The position numbers and the translations under genes were made by a program. A DNA stretch of 64,000 bases, from assembly GCF_900115755.1 (NCBI RefSeq), contig NZ_FOXQ01000008.1, positions 62,001-126,000 of the forward strand. The letters run 5' to 3'. The notes beneath the pieces were generated by a model. It worked only from the letters and a program-made list of their open reading frames with translations, searched no databases and was not told the origin of the DNA. Source of the DNA: Parafilimonas terrae (GTDB lineage Bacteria; Bacteroidota; Bacteroidia; Chitinophagales; Chitinophagaceae). Of the stretch, positions 27,929 to 37,293 are shown in pieces (position 1 is the first letter of the stretch; every line of letters starts with the position of its first letter).

Positions 27929-28378
27929 ATGATCAAATTAATGGTAATTGGCAATCTTGGCAAAGACTGCATAGTAAACACGGTAAATGGAAAAAACGTT
28001 ATAAATTTCAATGTTGCACATACAGAAAAATTTAAGGATAGCACCGGGGCACAAAGGGAAAAAACAACCTGGGTTGAATGCGCTTACTGGACTGACCGTA
28101 CAGGTATTGCACCTTACTTAAAAAAAGGAACGCAGGTGTATGCAGAAGGAACGCCTGAAGTGCGTACCTATCAAACAAATGATGGAAAAAGCGGCGCTTC
28201 GCTAAGCCTGCGTGTACAAAGCGTTCAACTGCTTGGTTCACGTGCTGATGGATTAAATGCGGGAGGCCAGCCGCAGGAAAGATCCTATCAAACATCAAAC
28301 GGCAGCAGTTATGCAAATAATACAGCGCAGGGCAGTAATGATGATATGAGCAATGCCGGTGATGACCTTCCATTTTAA
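27929..28378 (+). CDS. ssb: Single-stranded DNA-binding protein
   Basis: A 149-residue protein with an N-terminal OB fold (MIKLMVIGNLGKDCIVN to about 105), a Gln/Ser/Asn-rich flexible linker and the acidic C-terminal tip DDLPF that recruits replication and repair partners. It coats ssDNA as a tetramer. Transcribed alone with its own terminator at 28394-28428. The genome may have other Ssb copies; this could be the main or an accessory one. Confidence 0.94.
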   Translation: MIKLMVIGNLGKDCIVNTVNGKNVINFNVAHTEKFKDSTGAQREKTTWVECAYWTDRTGIAPYLKKGTQVYAEGTPEVRTYQTNDGKSGASLSLRVQSVQLLGSRADGLNAGGQPQERSYQTSNGSSYANNTAQGSNDDMSNAGDDLPF

Positions 28379-28393
28379 TAAAAGAAACGAATA

Positions 28394-28428
28394 AAAAAAG
28401 AGGCGGGATTATCCGCCTCTTTTTATTT
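28394..28428. terminator. Bidirectional terminator between ssb and ugd
   Basis: The stem AAAAAGAGGCGG / CCGCCTCTTTTT has a 6-nt loop, with an A-run before and a T-run after, so it can stop transcription from ssb (+) and from the UDP-glucose dehydrogenase gene (-). Confidence 0.9.
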
Positions 28429-28452
28429 GTATAACTTATTTAATTGAGTGGC

Positions 28453-29778
28453 CTAATCCTTAGTCTCCTTCCCGATTCCATGATAAATAAAGCCGAGCCT
28501 TTTCATTTCTTCGTTGTTATAAATATTACGGCCGTCAAACATAACCCTGCCTTTCATTTTCTTTATAATTGAATCCCAATCCGGCAGGCGGAATTCGGGC
28601 CATTCCGTTACCAGGATAATCGCATCTGCATTTTCAGCTGCGGCTGTTTCGTCTTTCTTTAAAGAAGCTTTGCCATGTAACAAATGCTCTGCTTCATTCA
28701 TGGCAACCGGATCATAGGCCTGCACTTTAGCACCTGCTTCGTGCAAAGCATCTATTAAAACAAGCGAAGGCGCTTCACGCATATCGTCTGTTTGAGGTTT
28801 GAATGAAAGCCCCCAAATACAAAATGTTTTACCGGCAATATCTCCATTGTAATGCTTTTTAATTTTTTCAAACATTACTTTCTTCTGATCATCATTTACA
28901 TCTTCCACCGATTGAAGGATGCGCATGTTATATTCATATTCACGGGCTGTGCGTATTAGTGCTTTTACATCTTTTGGAAAACAGGAACCGCCATAACCGA
29001 TACCGGGATAAATAAAGCGGTTGCCAATGCGCGGGTCTGAACCAATGCCATTGCGCACTTCATTTACGTTTGCACCAACACGTTCGCACAGGTTGGCAAT
29101 CTCATTCATAAAAGAAATTTTCGTTGCCAGCATTGCATTAGCGGCATATTTCGTCATTTCTGCTGATGGAATATCCATGAATAAAACAGGATGGCCATTT
29201 AATACGAAAGGTTCATATAACTGGCGAAGCAATGATTTTGCCTTTTCATTTTCAACGCCAATAACAATGCGGTCTGGCTTTAAAAAGTCATCAACAGCAG
29301 CGCCTTCTTTTAAAAACTCCGGGTTGGATGCCACATCAAATTCAAGCGCAGCATTACGTTTTTCAAGAGCGGCTTTTATGGTTTTCTTTACTTTGGATGC
29401 CGTGCCAACAGGTACAGTGCTTTTTGTTACAACAATTAAATAACCATCCATATAAGTACCCACCTGGTCTGCAACCTGCAATACATATTTAAGATCAGCA
29501 CTGCCATCTTCACCCGGCGGCGTACCTACTGCAATAAATGCAATTTGTGCGCCTTTAATAGCTTCTTCAATATTCGTACTGAAGCGCAGCCTGCCTTTTT
29601 TATAATTTCTTTCTACAATCACATCAAGGCCGGGTTCATAAATAGGCAGGATGCCTTTTTGAAGATTGGCAATTTTTTCTTTGTTCACATCTATGCAAAT
29701 AACTTCGGTACCCACTTCTGCAAGGCATGCGCCGGTTACAAGTCCAACATATCCTGTGCCTACTACAACTATTTTCAT
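28453..29778 (-). CDS. ugd: UDP-glucose 6-dehydrogenase (UDP-glucose/GDP-mannose dehydrogenase family)
   Basis: A 441-residue enzyme with an N-terminal Rossmann motif (MKIVVVGTGYVGLVTGACLA), the central catalytic Cys in GYGGSCFPKDVKAL, and a C-terminal UDP-binding domain (FKPQTDDMREAPS). It oxidises UDP-glucose to UDP-glucuronate, a precursor of acidic polysaccharides. It lies just downstream of a glycosyltransferase/sulfotransferase operon on the same strand (271-bp gap), consistent with making a sulfated uronic-acid glycan. A UDP-N-acetyl-sugar dehydrogenase is less likely but possible. Confidence 0.92.
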   Translation of the reverse strand: MKIVVVGTGYVGLVTGACLAEVGTEVICIDVNKEKIANLQKGILPIYEPGLDVIVERNYKKGRLRFSTNIEEAIKGAQIAFIAVGTPPGEDGSADLKYVLQVADQVGTYMDGYLIVVTKSTVPVGTASKVKKTIKAALEKRNAALEFDVASNPEFLKEGAAVDDFLKPDRIVIGVENEKAKSLLRQLYEPFVLNGHPVLFMDIPSAEMTKYAANAMLATKISFMNEIANLCERVGANVNEVRNGIGSDPRIGNRFIYPGIGYGGSCFPKDVKALIRTAREYEYNMRILQSVEDVNDDQKKVMFEKIKKHYNGDIAGKTFCIWGLSFKPQTDDMREAPSLVLIDALHEAGAKVQAYDPVAMNEAEHLLHGKASLKKDETAAAENADAIILVTEWPEFRLPDWDSIIKKMKGRVMFDGRNIYNNEEMKRLGFIYHGIGKETKD

Positions 29779-30049
29779 ATTAACAGTGTTTAAAATTTTG
29801 GTTCTTAAATAACGTTTTATTTTTAATAATAACGATTAATAGCATACGTTGGGGTAAAGATCCGGTAATTACGAGGCTTCATAGATTTAATTGCAAGTAA
29901 GCGAGTAAATCTTTATTAAAATTTAAATAAGATAAGCCAAAAATATTTCCTCAGCTCTTCAAAATGAGGTGCAAAGAAATTTAATTTTTATTAAAAACTC
30001 AAACCCTGCCATGCTTTTTCTTAAAAACGATAATGAGTAATGAATGCAT

Positions 30050-31156
30050 TTATGCCGAATGATACAGCGCATTATACTTATCAGCGCAGCTTTGCATACT
30101 ATATTCTTTATTATATAATTGCTTTTCGTTGCTTTTTAAAGTTTCAATAATTGTTTCATTTGAATGAAGATAATTCTTCAATGCCTGCAGAAATGATGCT
30201 TCGCTCACATCATCACTCAAAAAACCAATATCTTTTGTTACAATATTAATAATGCCACCTACCGGTGTACAGACAGGTATAACACCTGCAGATAATGCTT
30301 CTAACAAGCTTATCGGCAGGCCTTCAAAAATTGAAGTAAGTACAAATGCATCGGCATTCAGATAGTAATCACTTACGTTAGCAACTTTACCTAAAAAGTA
30401 AACATTGGAAGGTTTATTGGTGATAAGCTCATCATAAATGGTTTTATCATCGGCAACATAATCACCTAAAATAACAGCAATAACATTTTCGCCGGTAAGG
30501 TTGCGCATTACATCAAGCAAAAGTTTCTGATTCTTTTGCTTTGTTATTCTCGCCACATTCAGTAAAACCTTTGTGCGGCTGTCTTTTTTTAAACTGTTTA
30601 TTTTTTCGGTTGTTTTCTGTAATGCTGCGGTAGGCTTTACTTCATCCGAGCCGTTTGGAATAAGTGTTTTAATATATGTACCATATTCTTCAAGTGCACT
30701 TTTATGTACCTCTTCAGATATGGTTACCGCTTCAATAATATTTTTCTTGAAAAAATACTTAAACATTTTACGGCCATGCGGTGGAGCGTCCTGCTTTGCC
30801 AGGTTATGTAACGTGTGAATTTTCTTATATGGATATTTTAAACGCAGGTAAGTATAAAAGCAATAATAGCCTGCATGCAAATGGGTATGCACCACATCGG
30901 GCCTGATGTTTTTGAGCGTTTTATAAATCTTTAAAAACATGGAAGGATCAATACCTGATTTTTTGCCGAGTGTGATGAACTTTACTTTCTCATCGAGCAT
31001 GGAAAGCGGGAGGTGCTTTTGGGGATCGTGATGATACATGGAAATTAATGTAACTTCATAACCCTCTTTTTTTGCAAACTCGTTACACAACTGAATGCAA
31101 AAAACCTGCGCTCCGCCCCAGCCTAATGCAGGCACCATTTGAACTATTTTATACAT
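30050..31156 (-). CDS. Glycosyltransferase family 4 protein
   Basis: A 368-residue GT-B glycosyltransferase. The N-terminal acceptor domain begins MYKIVQMVPALGWGGAQVFCIQL. The C-terminal donor domain contains LNVARITKQKNQ and the E-x7-E nucleotide-sugar motif in SIFEGLPISLLEALSAG. It transfers a sugar onto a surface glycan or lipid carrier; the sugar cannot be predicted. Only 11 nt separate it from the upstream sulfotransferase gene, indicating one operon with cysQ. Confidence 0.9.
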   Translation of the reverse strand: MYKIVQMVPALGWGGAQVFCIQLCNEFAKKEGYEVTLISMYHHDPQKHLPLSMLDEKVKFITLGKKSGIDPSMFLKIYKTLKNIRPDVVHTHLHAGYYCFYTYLRLKYPYKKIHTLHNLAKQDAPPHGRKMFKYFFKKNIIEAVTISEEVHKSALEEYGTYIKTLIPNGSDEVKPTAALQKTTEKINSLKKDSRTKVLLNVARITKQKNQKLLLDVMRNLTGENVIAVILGDYVADDKTIYDELITNKPSNVYFLGKVANVSDYYLNADAFVLTSIFEGLPISLLEALSAGVIPVCTPVGGIINIVTKDIGFLSDDVSEASFLQALKNYLHSNETIIETLKSNEKQLYNKEYSMQSCADKYNALYHSA

Positions 31157-31167
31157 AAGCAGCCTGG

Positions 31168-32112
31168 TTATTCTTTAGGTATTGTGTTATGCGCAAACCA
31201 TTTTGAAAAAAAGTTGGTATTAAGTAATTCGTCAAGTTTTGTAGTGTCGTGCAAATAAAATTCAGTTAGTCTTTCCCTTATTTTTTTAAGTGTTTCTTCT
31301 TCAACAAAAACGTCAGCAGGTTGCCTGGCTGTTTTTGATGTATTCATCTCAAACATTTTGTTCTTCAGCAATTTTCTTTTATTAACCGGCAGCCATGGAT
31401 CAATCAGCTTGTCAACAATCCATTTACGAAAGCCGCTTTTCTTTATAAGCCTTTGTTGTAAATATTTACTTTTTAACTCACCGGTAATATTTTTTGCAGT
31501 GAGATCGGGCTTAAAGGTCTCATCAATATTTAAAAAATGAAAAACTTCCTGTAAAAGATTTTCCGGATTATTTTTCAACTCATCATAATCCAGCACCAAT
31601 AATTGTTCTTTTGAAAAATATTGAAGGCAATTTTTTACCTGTTCATAATAAAACCCATGTTCTATATAAGTAAAATCGTTGTTGTCCCTTGTTATTTCAA
31701 AATCTTTTTTGGGTTGATAGGCGAGTGCTGTTTCTATATCCCTTGTTTCGCGCATCATCTTCCTGAAATAAAAATAAGAAGAAACAGCCCTTGCCACGGG
31801 ATTGCGTAATATGAGTAAAAGTTTTGCAGCAGGTTGCTTTGCGGCAATCTGCTGCAAAAGTGATGGATAGAAAATATAGTTTACCGCAGCGTGAAAAACA
31901 ACAGGCTCGTTTTGATATGCAGGTGTTTCGAGCAATAAACGTTTATTAAGTCTATCAGGCTCCGGGAATTTTACAAAAAGCGGTATGTCTTTTAAAGAAT
32001 TATAGCAATACACCTGTGGATGTTGGCTGATCCAGTCATTTAAAGTTGTAGTGCCGGCCTTTTGTACACCTATCAAAAAAGCGTTAGGAAATGGCGCCTG
32101 TTTTTCACTCAT
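31168..32112 (-). CDS. PAPS-dependent carbohydrate sulfotransferase
   Basis: A 314-residue protein of the sulfotransferase domain family. The 5'-phosphosulfate loop is AFLIGVQKAGTTTLNDWI (about 12-29). The 3'-phosphate-binding motif is LILRNPVARAVSSYFYF. The C-terminal region resembles heparan/NodH-type carbohydrate sulfotransferases. It moves sulfate from PAPS to a glycan, probably the product of the adjacent glycosyltransferase. It starts 21 nt after cysQ, which removes the by-product PAP. Bacterial sulfotransferases of this kind are less common than sulfatases. Confidence 0.9.
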   Translation of the reverse strand: MSEKQAPFPNAFLIGVQKAGTTTLNDWISQHPQVYCYNSLKDIPLFVKFPEPDRLNKRLLLETPAYQNEPVVFHAAVNYIFYPSLLQQIAAKQPAAKLLLILRNPVARAVSSYFYFRKMMRETRDIETALAYQPKKDFEITRDNNDFTYIEHGFYYEQVKNCLQYFSKEQLLVLDYDELKNNPENLLQEVFHFLNIDETFKPDLTAKNITGELKSKYLQQRLIKKSGFRKWIVDKLIDPWLPVNKRKLLKNKMFEMNTSKTARQPADVFVEEETLKKIRERLTEFYLHDTTKLDELLNTNFFSKWFAHNTIPKE

Positions 32113-32133
32113 GCAACAGTTGTTTGTTACTGA

Positions 32134-32928
32134 TTAATTGCGTTCAACCACAAACCAGGGGTTCAGGAGGTTTTCTTTGTTATACTCCAGTTCTTTGCCG
32201 GTTTCATAATTGTAAACATTGCAACCTGCAAACTTGGCAACTGCATGGCCCGCAGCAGTATCCCATTCCATAGTTGGTGCAAGGCGCGGATACACATTAG
32301 CTTTGCCTTCTGCCACTAAACACAGTTTAATGGAACTGCCTGAACTGATACTTTCAACTTCGCCATGTTGTTTTCTTCTTTCTTCAATAAAACTTTCTGT
32401 TTCGGGCGTATTATGACTGCGGCTGGCTACTACTGTATAAACTGCCGGAGCCTGGGCATCCGGAAGTTTTGAAGCGTTATTTATATAATCTTCTATAGAT
32501 GCAGAAGAATTGGGATCGTAAGTAAATGCAAAACTGCCGGCTTCTGCAGAGCCATAATAGGTTTTGCCTGTAACCGGCACATGCACAACGCCTGCAACCG
32601 GGTAACCGTTTTCAACAAGCGCTATATTTACAGTGAACTCTCCATTGCGTTTAATAAATTCTTTTGTGCCGTCAAGCGGATCTATCAGCCAGAATTTTTT
32701 CCAGTTTTTTCTTTCTTCATAGGAGAGGAGCTTACCTTCTTCACTTAACAAATCAATATTAAGCGGGGCCAAAGCGTCTTTAATTGCATGGTGGCTTCTT
32801 TTATCAGCTTCGGTTAGCGGTGAGTTGTCGGTCTTGGTTTCTACTTCAAACTCGTTTTCATAAACTTCAAGGATTTTTTTGCCGGCATTAATTGCGGCTT
32901 CAATAGAGACTTTCAGTAAATCATTCAT
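32134..32928 (-). CDS. cysQ: 3'(2'),5'-bisphosphate nucleotidase
   Basis: A 264-residue inositol-monophosphatase-fold enzyme. The metal-binding motif WLIDPLDGTKEFIKRNGEFTVN and the later MEWDTAAGHAVA motif match CysQ. It hydrolyses PAP to AMP, which prevents product inhibition of sulfotransfer and sulfate assimilation. As first gene of a tight cysQ-sulfotransferase-glycosyltransferase operon, it supports dedicated sulfated-glycan synthesis more than cysteine biosynthesis. No PAPS synthesis genes are in the window. Confidence 0.94.
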   Translation of the reverse strand: MNDLLKVSIEAAINAGKKILEVYENEFEVETKTDNSPLTEADKRSHHAIKDALAPLNIDLLSEEGKLLSYEERKNWKKFWLIDPLDGTKEFIKRNGEFTVNIALVENGYPVAGVVHVPVTGKTYYGSAEAGSFAFTYDPNSSASIEDYINNASKLPDAQAPAVYTVVASRSHNTPETESFIEERRKQHGEVESISSGSSIKLCLVAEGKANVYPRLAPTMEWDTAAGHAVAKFAGCNVYNYETGKELEYNKENLLNPWFVVERN

Positions 32929-32989
32929 ATTGGATGAGGAATTTTTTGTTATGGGCGAAAGATAATGCAGGAATGTTTAATAAACAATT

Positions 32990-33009
32990 GAGGCGGCCCG
33001 GGCCGCCTC
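32990..33009 (-). terminator. Palindromic terminator after the MFS gene
   Basis: GAGGCGGC-CCGG-GCCGCCTC is a perfect G+C-rich palindrome 8 nt downstream of the MFS stop on the minus strand, followed by a T-containing stretch (TTGTTTATT). Confidence 0.7.
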
Positions 33010-33017
33010 TGAAATAA

Positions 33018-34178
33018 TTAAAAATCAATTACCTTTTTTATTTTACCGGCTAATAAAGTAGTGCAAAAGCCAAGTATTGCAACCACGGCAAACGACCATC
33101 TTAAATTTGATGCCTGTGCAATAAAACCAATTACCGGCGGGCCTATTAAAAAGCCAAGGAAACTAATGGTGGAAACGGCTGCGAGTGCAAACTGGGGCGA
33201 TATACCTTTTAGTTTTCCAGCCACTGCATATACAAGCGGCACCACGCAGGAAACACCGAAGCCTACCAGCAAACAGCCAGTTATAGCTATTTGCAAAGCC
33301 GGAAATAAAATAACCAAAGCAAAGCCGGAAGCGATAAAAGCACCGCTTAACTGCAGTATTTTTTCAACGCCGAACTTTGTAATAAGCTTGTCGCCAATAA
33401 ACCTGCCCGTTGCCATAGTAGCCATAAATGCAACATAGCCGAGCGTTATATATTTTACAGGTGAATGAATAACCTCATGAAAATAAATACCGCTCCAGTC
33501 GGCCATACAGCCTTCGCAAATCATACAGCAGAAACCAATAAAACCTAACAGCAATATGCGTTTATCGGGTTTTACAAAAAGCGCCTGCTTTTCTTCTGTT
33601 GTTGTATTATGCTGCGGCAAAGTGTATTTGTAAAAAAATGAAACCAGCAGCGAGACTAAAATGGCAATGATTGAAAAATGTATAAGCGGGGATATTTTTC
33701 CTGATACGAAAAAGTTACCCAAAGCAGCGCCTGTAAACCCGGCAAGGCTCCAGAGGCCATGAAATGAAGCCATGATTGACCTTCCATATAGGGACTCTAT
33801 TGCCACGGCCTGTGTGTTCATCGAAATATTAAAAAGGTTTCCCCAGAAACCAAAAAAGAATAGTATGCCAACCAGTTGCCAGGTTGATGCTGCCAGCGAA
33901 AGCATGACCAAAGTGAGGGGAAAGAATATTGATACAGAAATCAATAATTGCCTGCTGCCAAATTTTGAAATAAGCCAGCCTGATAATGGAAGGCCAACAA
34001 TTTGGCCGGCCGGAACAGCAAAAAGAACGCCTCCCAAAGCCGCTTCGCTTAATTGAAGGCTCATTTTTACATCCGGTATCCGGCTTGCCCAGCTTGCGCT
34101 CACAAGCCCGGCTATAAAAAAGAATACGCTTATTGCTATTCTGTGTACCCGGCTGTTTGCCGAAAGTGTAATATTCAT
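33018..34178 (-). CDS. MFS transporter (YbjJ/fucose-permease-like)
   Basis: A 386-residue protein with about 12 transmembrane segments. The N-terminal FFIAGLVSASWASRIPDVKMSLQLSEAALGG, the GLPLSGWLISKFGSR loop and the repeated GRFIGDKLITKFG between halves fit the major facilitator superfamily near YbjJ and sugar permeases. Direction and substrate are unknown. It precedes cysQ by about 90 nt but has its own terminator, so it is likely a separate unit. Confidence 0.85.
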   Translation of the reverse strand: MNITLSANSRVHRIAISVFFFIAGLVSASWASRIPDVKMSLQLSEAALGGVLFAVPAGQIVGLPLSGWLISKFGSRQLLISVSIFFPLTLVMLSLAASTWQLVGILFFFGFWGNLFNISMNTQAVAIESLYGRSIMASFHGLWSLAGFTGAALGNFFVSGKISPLIHFSIIAILVSLLVSFFYKYTLPQHNTTTEEKQALFVKPDKRILLLGFIGFCCMICEGCMADWSGIYFHEVIHSPVKYITLGYVAFMATMATGRFIGDKLITKFGVEKILQLSGAFIASGFALVILFPALQIAITGCLLVGFGVSCVVPLVYAVAGKLKGISPQFALAAVSTISFLGFLIGPPVIGFIAQASNLRWSFAVVAILGFCTTLLAGKIKKVIDF

Positions 34179-34200
34179 GGAAAAGTCTTTATATAGATGT

Positions 34201-34668
34201 TCAGCTTGCTTTTGCCAGCGGGTAAGTTTTAGCCACTGTAAAAGTATTTTTATTGGCTATTTTTTTTTCATCTGTGCTGACTTTGTATTCATTATCAATC
34301 AATTTTGAATTAATGACAAAATCAGCGGTTGTTCTGTTTGTTGCAATGATGATGTTGTTTTTAATTGCCGTTTCCAGAATGCCATATAAACTCCTGTTAT
34401 GCATGATTTCCTCAGCGTCATTAAACATTATTAAAGCGTCAATTTTATTTTCTTCTATAAGATTACGCAAAGCAGAATACTCGCCCGGCTTTCCTGATTC
34501 TGAAACATTTACTTTTTTATTTAGCGTGCCTTCGAGAATATTTGCCGTATTTCCTGATGCTAATATTTCATGTTTTGCAAGTGCATCTTTATTAAAATAA
34601 GACCATTCAATAAGATCTGTTTTATTATCGGGTGATGCAATAATTGCGATATGTTTTATCTTGTTCAT
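34201..34668 (-). CDS. Methylglyoxal-synthase-like protein with altered active site
   Basis: A 155-residue MGS-like fold. KHIAIIASPDNKTDLIEWS, ASGNTANIL, KIDALIMF and ATNRTTADFVINS align well with MgsA, which makes methylglyoxal from dihydroxyacetone phosphate. Key catalytic residues of the E. coli enzyme are not all kept. The His19-Asp20 position reads SP, the Asp71 position is Glu or Tyr depending on the gap, and Asp101 is replaced by Ser. The His98 equivalent in IMHNRS is present. It may be a diverged or non-catalytic relative. It lies 22 nt upstream of the MFS gene. Confidence 0.7.
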   Translation of the reverse strand: MNKIKHIAIIASPDNKTDLIEWSYFNKDALAKHEILASGNTANILEGTLNKKVNVSESGKPGEYSALRNLIEENKIDALIMFNDAEEIMHNRSLYGILETAIKNNIIIATNRTTADFVINSKLIDNEYKVSTDEKKIANKNTFTVAKTYPLAKAS

Positions 34669-34821
34669 AATTGTTCTTGTTTTTATTTGTCCCTATAAAA
34701 AGAAAGCATCAATCTCAAGGAAACTGATGCAATCAATCGTACGGTGTATTTTGTACACATTAATACCGGAAATGGAAAAAAGTAACCTGTTAAATAAGTT
34801 TAGTAATTGAAAGTTAATAGG

Positions 34822-36084
34822 TTACATTAAGATTCCTGCAATAGTGGCCGACAAGTAAGATGCCAAAGTGCCGCAGAACAATGCTTTTAATCCTAATTTG
34901 GCTAAATCGCTTCTTCTTTCAGGCGCCAGCGCACCTATACCGCCAATTTGCATGCCCACGCTGCTAAAATTGGCAAATCCACAAATGGCAATGCTAATAA
35001 TAAGCAAGCCTTTATCTGTTAATATGGGAACCGATTTATTAGTAAGGTTTTGAAAAGCTACAAATTCATTAATGGTTAATTTCTGGCCTAAAAGTGTGGC
35101 GGCATTGTTTACATCCTGAGCCGGTACGCCCATGCTCCATGCAAAAGGATAAAATACCTTGCCGAAAATATAATTCAGCGTAAGGTCAAAATCTTTATTA
35201 AACAAATGGCCTATATGTACCAATATGTAATCCAATAAAGCGACAACGGCAATAAAGCCAATCAGCATGGCTATAACATTCATGGCAATTTTAAAGCCAT
35301 CTGCTGCACCATGAGAAATGGCGTCGATCACATTTGTGTAAGTGCTGTGTACTTCCAGTTTTACACGCCCGTAAGTCTCGCTTTCTTCCGTTTCGGGAAA
35401 AACGATTTTTGAAATCACCAGTGCGCCAGGCGCCGCCATTAAACTGGCTGTTATAAGTTTAGGTGCGAGGTCAAGCCCGGCCTGTGCGCCCATATTTGCA
35501 TATACCACTAATATGCCGCCGGCAATACAGGCAAGGCTGCCGCTCATGCTTGCCAGCAGTTCACTTTTTGTCATGCCTTTTAAATATGGGCGGATCATTA
35601 CCTGTGCTTCCACCTGGCCCACAAAAGCGCTGGCTACATTGCTAAGGGCTTCAGCACCGCTCACCCGCATTACATAATTCATAGCCCGCGCAATAAGCGA
35701 TACTATGTGCTGCATAATATTAAAATGATATAACACTGCCACGATTGCGCAAACCAATATAATAGTTGCCGTAACATTAAAGGCAAATACAAAACCGCCT
35801 TTAAGATAATCGGCGGCGCTGCCATCGGGCTGGGTTACGTTTATACCGGAATAAACAAATGATGCACCCTGCCTTGCAAATGTTTCGAGCCTGCCCATAC
35901 CGTGACCGAGCCATTGGAAAAAGTTGCCAATAAAAGGAACCTTGAATACCAATATAGCGATAGTTACCTGCAAAGCGACACCACTTAATACAAGCCTGTA
36001 ATTAATCTTCTTTTTATTATTTGATACGAGGTATGCTAAACCAAGAATTAGTACAATGCCAGCAAGGCCCTGTAGTCGTTGCAT
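34822..36084 (-). CDS. NupC-family nucleoside transporter
   Basis: A 420-residue concentrative nucleoside transporter with about 10 transmembrane segments. The conserved SAFVGQVEAQVMIRPYL, the gate domain near the middle and the C-terminal ICGFANFSSVGMQIGGIGAL are typical. It imports nucleosides with Na+ or H+, feeding salvage (compare upp at 914). Monocistronic, downstream of trxA. Confidence 0.9.
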   Translation of the reverse strand: MQRLQGLAGIVLILGLAYLVSNNKKKINYRLVLSGVALQVTIAILVFKVPFIGNFFQWLGHGMGRLETFARQGASFVYSGINVTQPDGSAADYLKGGFVFAFNVTATIILVCAIVAVLYHFNIMQHIVSLIARAMNYVMRVSGAEALSNVASAFVGQVEAQVMIRPYLKGMTKSELLASMSGSLACIAGGILVVYANMGAQAGLDLAPKLITASLMAAPGALVISKIVFPETEESETYGRVKLEVHSTYTNVIDAISHGAADGFKIAMNVIAMLIGFIAVVALLDYILVHIGHLFNKDFDLTLNYIFGKVFYPFAWSMGVPAQDVNNAATLLGQKLTINEFVAFQNLTNKSVPILTDKGLLIISIAICGFANFSSVGMQIGGIGALAPERRSDLAKLGLKALFCGTLASYLSATIAGILM

Positions 36085-36158
36085 TAAGTTGCGGTTTAAG
36101 CGCTCAAATTAAAATAAGTTAACGAAATCTTTATCTTATTGCAAGATTATTTAAAACA

Positions 36159-36187
36159 AGAAAGGCCGCCTTGCGGCAGCCTTTCTT
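36159..36187 (-). terminator. Terminator downstream of trxA
   Basis: AAGAAAGGCCGCC and GGCAGCCTTTCTT form a 13-bp stem with one mismatch around TTGC, shortly after the trxA stop on the minus strand; A/T-rich flanks on both sides. Confidence 0.8.
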
Positions 36188-36205
36188 ATAAAAAAAGAAA
36201 TTTAA

Positions 36206-36523
36206 TTACAGGTTTGCCTGTATTTTTTTATCCAGTATAGATTTTGGAACTGCACCAATTTGTTTGTCAACTACTTTACCTCCTTTAATAAATAATATTG
36301 CAGGAATAGAAGTTATGCCGTAGTTCATGCTTATGTTGGGGTTAAGGTCAACATTTACCTTTCCAATATTTACCTTGCCTGCATAATCTTTTGAAAGTTC
36401 TTCAATAACGGGACCGATAGCGCGGCAAGGGCCACACCATTCAGCCCAAAAATCAACTACAGTTAATTTATCGCTCTTCAGAACATCTGTTTCAAAGTTC
36501 GTATCTGTAAATTCAAGTGCCAT
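36206..36523 (-). CDS. trxA: Thioredoxin
   Basis: A 105-residue single-domain thioredoxin without signal peptide. Redox motif WAEWCGPC at residues 26-33 and the cis-Pro loop GITSIPAILF are canonical. It is a general cytoplasmic disulfide reductant. Separate from the secreted thioredoxin-like protein at 41479. Confidence 0.95.
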   Translation of the reverse strand: MALEFTDTNFETDVLKSDKLTVVDFWAEWCGPCRAIGPVIEELSKDYAGKVNIGKVNVDLNPNISMNYGITSIPAILFIKGGKVVDKQIGAVPKSILDKKIQANL

Positions 36524-36652
36524 ATATTTTGTTTTTATGTTGAGCTAATAGGGAACAAAAATAAGCCCAAATATCATTTTAATAACTTAATGACTTATTA
36601 AGCCATGTGAACAACTAAAATGCCGTTAATAACTGACAGTGCGGCAGTGTTT

Positions 36653-37117
36653 TTATGAAAGAAGGCTTTGGCGGGCTAAAAATTCCAGCTTTCCATTTGC
36701 CACCATAAGTTTTTGTGTAAGCTCTGCATTTTCCCTGCGCAACATAAAAACTTCGTGGGCTGTTCTTACAAAAATGCGAATATCGTTTTCATTCCAGGGC
36801 TTGGTAAGATATTTGTAAACCTGCCCGCGGTTAATGGCATCAATTACGGCATTTATATCTGTATAACCGGTAATTAAAATACGAATAGGCTCGGGATGTG
36901 TTTCTAAAATTGATTCAAAAAATTCAATGCCCGTTATTACCGGCATGCGTTGATCGCTTAAAATAACGTGAATGTCGTTTTCGTCTATTATTTTGCGGGC
37001 TTCAGAAGCAGACTCAGCAATAAATATATTGAAATCGCGCCGAAATGCAGCTTTGAATGCTATAAGATTATGTGGTTCGTCATCTATGTACAATAAATTT
37101 ATTTTTTTGTCATTCAT
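36653..37117 (-). CDS. Stand-alone receiver-domain response regulator
   Basis: A 154-residue protein consisting of a receiver domain (about 5-125) and a short helical tail. Acidic residues are in LYIDDEPHN, the phospho-acceptor Asp is in VILSDQRMP, and the switch Thr (ITGYTD) and Lys (LTKPW) are present. It has no output domain. It is closely similar to the receiver of the hybrid protein at 40297, for instance in the IDDE.N...F.A.FRR and DQRMP..TG.EFF patterns. It is divergent from the 37294 gene, with a signalling cluster beyond. Confidence 0.9.
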   Translation of the reverse strand: MNDKKINLLYIDDEPHNLIAFKAAFRRDFNIFIAESASEARKIIDENDIHVILSDQRMPVITGIEFFESILETHPEPIRILITGYTDINAVIDAINRGQVYKYLTKPWNENDIRIFVRTAHEVFMLRRENAELTQKLMVANGKLEFLARQSLLS

Positions 37118-37293
37118 GTTGCTTTGGTTTTATAAAAGGATTATTGGAATAAGGATAAAGTTACTGAATAAAAGATATTTTTTTTATTATCGCAAAATAT
37201 AGCGTAATTGTAAATATTCTGAAGTTACTGCTTAAAAAATTTTTACATAAGTACCGATTAATTAATATTCGCAATTGAACTTTTAACTCTCTG

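Noticed and set aside
28032-28373. 113-residue minus-strand frame inside ssb
   Set aside because: Shadow of the well-supported ssb gene; His/Tyr/Cys-rich with no family pattern.
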